Shown: piece by piece, positions 57,257-64,000 of the stretch
How positions within the stretch are numbered: position 1 is the first letter of the stretch
Layout of the letters: every line of letters begins with the position of its first letter
From: Mesostigma viride
Taxonomy: Eukaryota; Streptophyta; Mesostigmatophyceae; Mesostigmatales; Mesostigmataceae
Reading direction: 5' to 3'
Length of the DNA stretch: 64,000 nt
Assembly: GCA_009746045.1 (NCBI GenBank)
Contig: RPFO01000041.1
Location: 7,974,613-8,038,612, forward strand
Program-made: the position numbers and the translations under genes
The notes under the pieces: generated by a model
What the model was told of the DNA's origin: nothing
The model's database searches: none
Seen by the model: only the letters and a program-made list of their open reading frames with translations

Positions 57257-60200
57257 CTGCCCGCAGTTATCTACGGCAATGTATGTCCCCCATTCACCTT
57301 TTATCAGTGTTTACGAGCCCCCAATAACCCCAACTTGTGCGATTCTTCTTTCTCTAACCTCCTTGTCCTTCCCTGACCCGGTCCCAGGCAAAGCACGTCG
57401 GCCAGCTGCCAGGGGGTCACAGCAAGAACTTGTTTCTCAAGGTAAGCTGCAATGCTTATTTGTAACGATAGCATCATTAGTAATATCAATATAATCGATA
57501 CTCCACATACTCTATAACTTAAGAACTCATGGTGTATAACTGTTTTAGGGTTTTAAAGTATAACTGACAAGTTCATGATAAATAACTTGAAAATCAAGCC
57601 ACCTACAGTTACCTGGCAAAGCAGTAGCACTGGGTAGCACAGCCATGGTTGAACTACTTTTGCAGCACTAGGTGCACTGCGCTCCTTGGAGACGAGGGCA
57701 GGCCTTCCTATCATGCCTGCACTTCCCCGCCCCCACCCCACCCCCACCCCCACTGGCCACACTGGGAAGCAAATACAGTGGTGGTTAGAGCAACGAGGTG
57801 TTTGACACGCTGTCCCCCAGTAGGTGCGCCCTGTCATGTGCCCCCTTGATGCCACGAGGCCCCTGGTTTAATTGGTTTTGAAAAATACCTGGAAGGAAGA
57901 ATTAGTTTGGCGTGTCTCTGCAGTGTTGGAGATTCCATCCCTCGGTACTGCCGTGGCTTTTTTTTTTTTGCCACTTGCTTGTCATATGCATGGCAGCAGC
58001 CAAGGACTCCTTGTATTTCTGGTGGACATCCTCAAGGGGCGGCTTTGCTCAGTTCTAGTCTGGTGGGAATACCAACAGGAATAGTTTGTCTTCTGTAGGG
58101 TTCTGACTGTAGAGGGGTCTCAGTTGATGTCATTTGAGACCACTTAAGCTTCATGGACGCTTCACAATTCACCACGGCATCCCTCGCAGGGTGCAGAACT
58201 TGACACTTGCTGCCGCAACCACTCGTGTTCTGACCGCAGGACAGGAAGGGCCGCTTCATCCTGGTGACGGCGCTGCCAGCCACCAAGGTGGACATGCGAG
58301 GTATGCCGCACCCGCACACATGCCCACGCTGGCTGCATACAGAAGAGGAGTCTCATGGAATAGAGGAAGAGCAGGGGTCATGGGTAAAGGCTGCGTAATA
58401 CAATAGGATACAGTGAATAGAGGAAGAGCAGGGGTCATGGGTAAAGGCTGCGTAATACAATAGGATACAGTGAATAGAGGAAGAGCAGGGGTCATGGGTA
58501 AAGGCTGCGTAATACAATAGGATACAGTGAATAGAGGAAGAGCAGGGGTCATGGGTAAAGGCTGCGTAATACAATAGGATACAGTAAATAGAGGAAGAGC
58601 AGGGGTCATGGGTAAAGGCTGTGTAATACAATAGGATACAGTAAATAGAGGAAGAGCAGGGGTCATGGGTAAAGGCTGCGTAATACAATAGGATACAGTA
58701 AATAGAGGAAGAGCAGGGGTCATGGGTAAAGGCTGCGTAATACAATAGGATACAGTAAATAGAGGAAGAGCAGGGGTCATGGGTAAAGGCTGCGTAATAC
58801 AATAGGATACAGTAAATAGAGGAAGAGCAGGGGTCATGGGTAAAGGCTGCGTAATACAATAGGATACAGTAAATAGAGGAAGAGCAGGGGTCATGGGTAA
58901 AGGCTGCGTAATACAATAGGATACAGTAAATAGAGGAAGAGCAGGGGTCATGGGTAAAGGCTGCGTAATACAATAGGATACAGTAAATAGAGGAAGAGCA
59001 GGGGTCATGGGTAAAGGCTGCGTAATACAATAGGATACAGTAAATAGAGGAAGAGCAGGGGTCATGGGTAAAGGCTGCGTAATACAATAGGATACAGTAA
59101 ATAGAGGAAGAGCAGGGGTCATGGGTAAAGGCTGCGTAATACAATAGGATACAGTAAATAGAGGAAGAGCAGGGGTCATGGGTAAAGGCTGTGTAATACA
59201 ATAGGATACAGTAAATAGAGGAAGAGCAGGGGTCATGGGTAAAGGCTGCGTAATACAATAGGATACAGTAAATAGAGGAAGAGCAGGGGTCATGGGTAAA
59301 GGCTGCGTAATACAATAGGATACAGTAAATAGAGGAAGAGCAGGGGTCATGGGTAAAGGCTGCGTAATACAATAGGATACAGTAAATAGAGGAAGAGCAG
59401 GGGTCATGGGTAAAGGCTGCGTAATACAATAGGATACAGTAAATAGAGGAAGAGCAGGGGTCATGGGTATAAGCCTATGTAATGTATTAGGGTACAATGG
59501 CTACATGACATGTATGATGTGGGTCTCTTAATCCAGGACTAGCTGGCCGCTACCTAGATGACACCGCCGTGTATGGGTCAGCCTCGTGCTGGCTATGCTC
59601 AGGCTTTCAGTCCATGCACCAGACTGTATACCCCCACGCGAGTCTTTGGTGCACCCACAGTGGCGGATGCCAGACTCGCCTTTTCCATATCACATCGTGC
59701 GCACATGATCGAGATGCAGTGAGTAGCGTTGACTGCAGTAATCGGTGTGGCTTGCCGTCGGGCATGAGGGAATATGGGAGTCTCTCCCCCTTCTGGTTGC
59801 GCAGAAAATGGGGCTGGACAGCACTACAAGTGCTCCGCGGCTCCCCAGCAGTAGTGTCAGATTCACTCATTTATTAATGGGTATACATGGGGGGGGGAGG
59901 GTATGAGGAGGAAAACAGGGAAGGGCGAGAGAAGTGGCAGTATCAACTGCTTGTCGTACACTCAAGGGATATGAGCATAGCGGGCTGCTACTGGTATTAA
60001 GAGGAATAGACCCGGTGGTGGTTTAATAATTGGACTCGCAAGTAGAAAATCAGCTGACAGTTTGATGAGTGCATGCTTGCAGGCATATCACATTACCAGC
60101 ATGCATGCGTGCGTTTCCTGTTTGCTGGCTCGCTATAGTTGTGTCAAGACTGCGTGGCTTTCCATGCACCGCAGTTGACATGCATCAACTAGTAGGATAC

Positions 60201-62015
60201 CAGGTACGAACTAGCAACCAGCAATGTTACTAGCCAATCATTCTGTCAACAACATATAACAACAATGCTCTCTGCTTCTGCTGGGCGCCGATCCTGTTTG
60301 CCGCTCCCCGCTTGCTGCGGTCGCGGGTGCCAGTTTTATCGCAGAGGCTTGGTCTTGGGAAGAGCGGGATACGCATGGCTCCCCCAGAGGACATGCAGCA
60401 GCTGCTGCAGGTGTGTTCACGCTGCCACCTGCACAGCGTGAGGCCTCTATCATGCCTGCGAGTCCTATCATGCCTTCTAGCCCTATCATGCCTTCTAGTC
60501 CTATCATGCCTTCTAGTCCTATCATGCCTGCTAGTCCTAGTTGCACTGGTGGAATGCGCCCATTTTCCCAAGATAGTGATGTGGTAGTAACGTGGTCGTC
60601 ATGTTTGTAACGTACACCGCCCGCATTGGAAGTTTTATAAAGTAAAGAGTGGCTAGAAAATTTTCCGCCTGAAAATGTTAAAACAAACAAAGAATGTGTA
60701 ATTAACTAAGTCCCGGGGCTGTGGACTGCATTCGAGATGAACTAGCAAACAAACAAAGTAAATTAATTATATATATCTTGCCGGCCCTGGGTGGTTATTC
60801 TGGGGGAAAACAGCAAGCAACAGAAAGCCGGGGGTCTTACCGAGGTAAATATATACCCGACTGCCTTGAACGGCTGGACGACGAAAAAACAAACAAAGAA
60901 TTTTTAAGTAAAGAAAGAAAATCAGGGAACCCTAGTTGGCCCAACAATCAAACGAGCATAAATCGAAATGGAAATAGGGCAGAAACTGGGTATGCATTAA
61001 AATTTCCAAGGCGGGCGGTGTACGTTTGCCTACCGCCATGGGATGGCCCAGGTTTTGTGGCTATCCTTCTGGGACCTGATTGTCTGTAAACCTGATTGTT
61101 TGTGCGCATAGAAATGCCAATTTCCTCATAACTACTCTTAGCTAGTCTTCTACTCCTACTTATTATTACTCTTATTTCATTATTTGATGCCAATGCTACT
61201 CTTGGCCAGTCTGCTATTCTTTTTTATTACTACCTTGATCATTTCTTTTATCATTGTGATGCAAATGCTACTCTTTGCTAGCCTTTTGTGAAGACAGAAC
61301 CTCGAAGGTACGTGTTTCTACAATACCATATGAGCCATTGCACCGCACATTATAGCCCTTTATCGACAAGGACCTTGGTTGGGATTCCTGTCTTGAGGGG
61401 GTGGCCGTAGGGTTGCCGTGGCTTGCTGTTGGCATGCTTGAGTGGCGCGCCTAGGCGTGTGCCCCCTGCTGGCGTCCGTAGGGTGGCTGGTGATGCCCAG
61501 CAAGTACGGAAACCATAGCCTGCGGCGGGCTGCATAAGAGGGGGCACTGTATTTTACGCCAGGAGAGACAGGGAACTATTCAGCTGTGAATGAGCTGGGT
61601 TAACATGGCATTGGACTCAATAGGCAAGATCGTGTTTGGTGGTTTCAAGGGCTGCCGGGCGCATAGAAGACGCCAAGCTCTTCTAGTAGAGTCGTGTTTC
61701 TGCTTTTTTTGGCCGCTCTGTGCACAAAGATGTTATTGGTAATCCAGAATGTGGCCGTAAGGCAAGCCATGGACGGTTCATAGGAAAGCTCCTTAGTGTT
61801 TTTTTATGTATCAGCCACTGCCACGTGTAAACGAATGGTTAGCTGCCTGAGGAAGTGCAGCAAGGAGTATGTGCCCTGTTTCAGCTCTTTTATACTACAC
61901 TATCTGATTTGGACTCGCTCTGCCGGGTCTATTCTTTTTTCTCCCAAATCGCCACCGCTTTGCAGGTACCACTTGGGTGCGTGACCCCGTTGGCGGTGTT
62001 GAGAGAAACTGCCAA
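56778..62015 (+). CDS. YbaK/ProX-type aminoacyl-tRNA editing domain protein, PRORSD1-like (five exons seen, both ends incomplete)
   Basis: Exons in consistent phase with GT-AG borders: 56778-56837 (HTHPVVLTVEEQ), 57388-57441 (AKHVGQLPGGHSKNLFLK), 58240-58300 (DRKGRFILVTALPATKVDMR), 60334-60410 (LSQRLGLGKSGIRMAPPEDM) and 61966-62015 (VPLGCVTPLAVLRETA). Joined, they give a run of about 90 residues typical of the prolyl-tRNA synthetase-associated editing domain. HP-V-TVEE, the catalytic-lysine region G-HSKNLFLKD, the KVD strand and the G-VTPLA motif are all in order. Proteins of this family hydrolyse mischarged tRNA such as Ala-tRNAPro in trans. The start exon and the last exon (usually VVLD and HPL motifs) are not found; the gene may extend past 62015. 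The exons are tiny and introns hold satellites. Confidence 0.82.
56960..56988 (+). repeat. poly-G run (29 G)
   Basis: An uninterrupted homopolymer in the first visible intron of the editing-domain gene. Confidence 0.95.
57173..57253 (+). repeat. (CT)n microsatellite
   Basis: About 40 CT units upstream of the exon at 57388, on the coding strand, acting as or adding to a pyrimidine tract. Confidence 0.97.
58359..59468 (+). repeat. minisatellite, 57-bp unit, about 19.5 copies
   Basis: The unit begins AATAGAGGAAGAGCAGGGGT and ends CAATAGGATACAGTA. Copies are nearly identical; the first few have GTGA for GTAA at the junction, and two copies have GTGTAATAC for GCGTAATAC. Because 57 is a multiple of three, the minus strand stays open over the array, giving a false 413-codon frame. 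It fills the intron between exons 58240 and 60334. Confidence 0.97.
59540..59877 (+). repeat. dispersed repeat shared with 45540-45727
   Basis: Matching phrases in the same order: GCACCCACAG, GTGGC-TGCC, GGCATGA-GGA, GTCTCT-CCC, TGGTTGCGCA, GTGCTCCG-G-CTCCCCA. The copy at 45540 lies between the 64-bp TIRs. Identity is only moderate, so this is an old copy. Confidence 0.5.
60452..60540 (+). repeat. 18-bp tandem repeat, five to six copies
   Basis: The unit is CATGCCTTCTAGTCCTAT with minor variants, directly after the exon ending at 60410. Confidence 0.9.
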
Positions 62016-62215
62016 GTAAGTGGCCACGATTTCGCTGGGAATGGCTTTTCAGTCAAGAATACAAGGATCATTGAGGGTTTGCTGATAAGCCATTCACAAG
62101 CATAGCTGGGACATGTTTGCAATCACATTCACAAAGTCAAACCTGTTGAGCTATTTCCCCCATGTTGGACAAGAGTAACTCCAGCTGGGACGTGTTTGCA
62201 AACGCAGTATAACCG

Positions 62216-62905
62216 CCTATTGCTCTATCTGACAAGTTTTTGCGAACACAGTACAACACTACCTGTTGCTCTATCTGAGAAGTGTTTGCCAACACAGTAC
62301 ATCACTACCTGTTGCTATATCTGAGAAGTGTTTGCTAACACAGTACAACACTACCTGTTGCTATAACTGAGAAGTGTTTGCTAACACAGTACATCACTAC
62401 CTGTTGCTATATCTGAGAAGTGTTTGCTAACACTGTACATCACTACCTGTTGCTATATCTGAGAAGTGTTTGCTAACACAGTACATCACTACCTGTTGCT
62501 ATATCTGAGAAGTGTTTGCTAACACAGTACATCACTACCTGTTGCTATATCTGAGAAGTTTATGCTAACACAGTACGTCACTACCTGTTGCTATATCTGA
62601 GAAGTGTTTGCTAACACAGTACAACACTACCTGTTGCTCTATCTGAGAAGTGTTTGCTAACACAGTACATCACTACCTGTTGCTATATCTGAGAAGTGTT
62701 TGCTAACACAGTACAACACTACCTTTTGCTATATCTGAGAAGTGTTTGCTAACACAGTACATCACTACCTGTTGCTATATCTGAGAAGTGTTTGCTAACA
62801 CAGTACATCACTACCTGTTGCTATATCTGAGAAGTGTTTGCTAACACAGTACAACACTACCTGTTGCTATATCTGAGAAGTGTTTGCTGACACAGTACAT
62901 CACAG
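62216..62905 (+). repeat. minisatellite, 46-bp unit, about 15 copies
   Basis: The unit begins CTATATCTGAGAAGTGTTTG and ends CACTACCTGTTG. The first copies are more divergent; several alternate ACATCACTAC and ACAACACTAC. It lies downstream of exon 61966-62015. Confidence 0.95.
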
Positions 62906-64000
62906 CGTATTCCCTTATTGAGATACGTGCGAAGCTCTATGGAGTTTCCGTTCTCCATCATGATAATTCATCGCACAATTCATGGTTTCATTCAGATTGT
63001 GTGCACAGCGGATCAGTTTTCTGTTCCCACCAACCATATCAATCTGCACGTTCGCTCACTGCGCTTTTGATTGCGATTCCTCCATTTGAAAAGCCTGTAT
63101 TCAATCCGATGTTTTTTCCCGTATGCAACCCTTGTTATCCTGTTTGGTTTTCTGGCCATTTGGGAGAGCAAGTCGTTTCCTTACCTCTTACTTTTTCGCA
63201 GCCACTATCCATGGTGCCTCTACCATTATGTGCCTCCCTCCCCAAAAGGGCATGTGTAGCTTGTGTCACTGGACCCGAGTGGGACCAGCGCTATAGTGGT
63301 CACGAGGGCCGACTTGTAGTCACGAGGGCCGCATGGCCCGAGTGGCTACAAGTCGTCCCGAGTGGCCACTAGAGCGCTGCGTCCCACGAGTGTCCAGTGA
63401 TACAAGCAGCTTGTCCACAAGTGGGACAAGTGCGGAACTTGTACCACTGCAGTGGGACAAGTACGAACTGGTAGATTTGTCCCCGAGATTTGGTCAGAAT
63501 TGGTCCAAAGCAATGAATTTTTCATTTCTCGGACCATCGTGTCCGTAGATGGATATGAAATAAAGACGTTACGGAATCTACACCCTACACGTGCCCCGAC
63601 TGCGTCGGGGGTTCAGTTTCCACGGAGGCGGGGAAGTTGCTTTTGAACCAGATTGCAGTACCTACCTGTTGTTTGTCCGCGTGAAAAGTTCAGTGATCCG
63701 CTTGAATAATAACCGCCTCGCGGAAATAAAAAAGGGAGAATCCACCATCTTCCGGAGCAGTCCGGAGCCATGATTGAATCTTCAGGCTGCCATTTTAGTA
63801 GAGATTGTCTCCCGGAACCAGAGTGGGCCAGACAATACAGATTCCGATCTAGAAAGTGTCCAGGCCCGGACAAAGAAGCAGGCTGCCGGCAGAATATTCT
63901 TGTTGACCAGTTCCAGGCTGACAAGTCCAGCCGTCATGGCGCCTTTTGTAACTGCCGCGGTTTCTTGGCCACCCCTCCACAACGGTTCAGCGCGCCCGTA
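62906..64000. other. right end of window, no gene assigned
   Basis: No exon could be supported, although the last exon of the editing-domain gene might lie here. The palindrome at 63267-63399 is the only clear structure. Several short AAGTGGGACAAG phrases follow it (63417-63470). Confidence 0.35.
63267..63399. repeat. 133-bp near-perfect palindrome (64-bp arms, 4-base loop)
   Basis: The left arm, CACTGGACCCGAGTGGGACC to CACGAGGGCC (63267-63330), pairs with the right arm GGCCCGAGTGG to CCAGTG (63335-63399), with the loop GCAT between. Mismatches are few and partly turn CACGAG into its reverse form CGAGTG. No coding region lies in it. Confidence 0.85.

Noticed and set aside
58256-59497. 413-codon open frame on the minus strand with a 19-residue repeat
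   Set aside because: It exists only because the 57-bp minisatellite unit is divisible by three and lacks a stop; it lies in an intron of the editing-domain gene.

Overview
This is nuclear DNA of a eukaryote. Coding regions are broken by GT-AG introns, there are nested LTR retrotransposons, a CACTA DNA transposon and a LINE, and the non-coding sequence is full of micro- and minisatellites. No operons, Shine-Dalgarno starts or CRISPR arrays are visible. The balanced-to-high GC, the repeat load and the transposon mix would suit a large-genome alga of the green lineage, but no gene here fixes the taxon, so that is inference only.

The left 45 kb is almost entirely nested transposons. From left to right: copia-1, a Ty1/copia-like element cut by the window start (1-5078), sits in the right end of a CACTA element (to 5165). 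Next is the 5' half of the gag gene of a second element, copia-3 (5922-8228). That gag is split by an autonomous CACTA transposon (8227-28792) with two divergent spliced genes. The CACTA is itself split by a nearly intact sister of copia-1, called copia-2 (22091-28242, target duplication TTGAT). Copia-3 gag and integrase resume at 28794 and stop at 30471, where a LINE ORF1 fragment follows. A fuller LINE (about 31.7-45.4 kb) is interrupted inside its ORF1 by copia-4 (32762-41150, target duplication ATACC).

The most unusual biology is in the copia-like elements. Their integrase lies before the aspartic protease, giving Gag-IN-PR-RT-RNaseH, whereas Ty1/copia elements are normally Gag-PR-IN-RT-RNaseH. 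The protease motif is DTQ or DTN instead of D[ST]G, and the reverse transcriptase motif is HGDD instead of YVDD. In copia-1/2 the third integrase acidic residue is Asp and the LTRs run AG...CT. The expression signals also differ within the group. Copia-1/2 carry a C-run -1 slippery site between IN and PR, so IN stays with Gag. Copia-4 has a single in-frame TGA (followed by C) between Gag and Pol.

The right 19 kb looks like host DNA. A spliced minus-strand gene of unknown function with hydrophobic segments runs about 54188 to 47254. A spliced plus-strand gene (56778 to at least 62015) encodes a YbaK/ProX-type aminoacyl-tRNA editing domain. Their introns hold large minisatellites (units of about 89, 57 and 46 bp), (CT)n and poly-G runs. 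Short inverted-repeat elements lie at 45455-45802 and 54786-55454, and a 133-bp near-perfect palindrome lies at 63267-63399.
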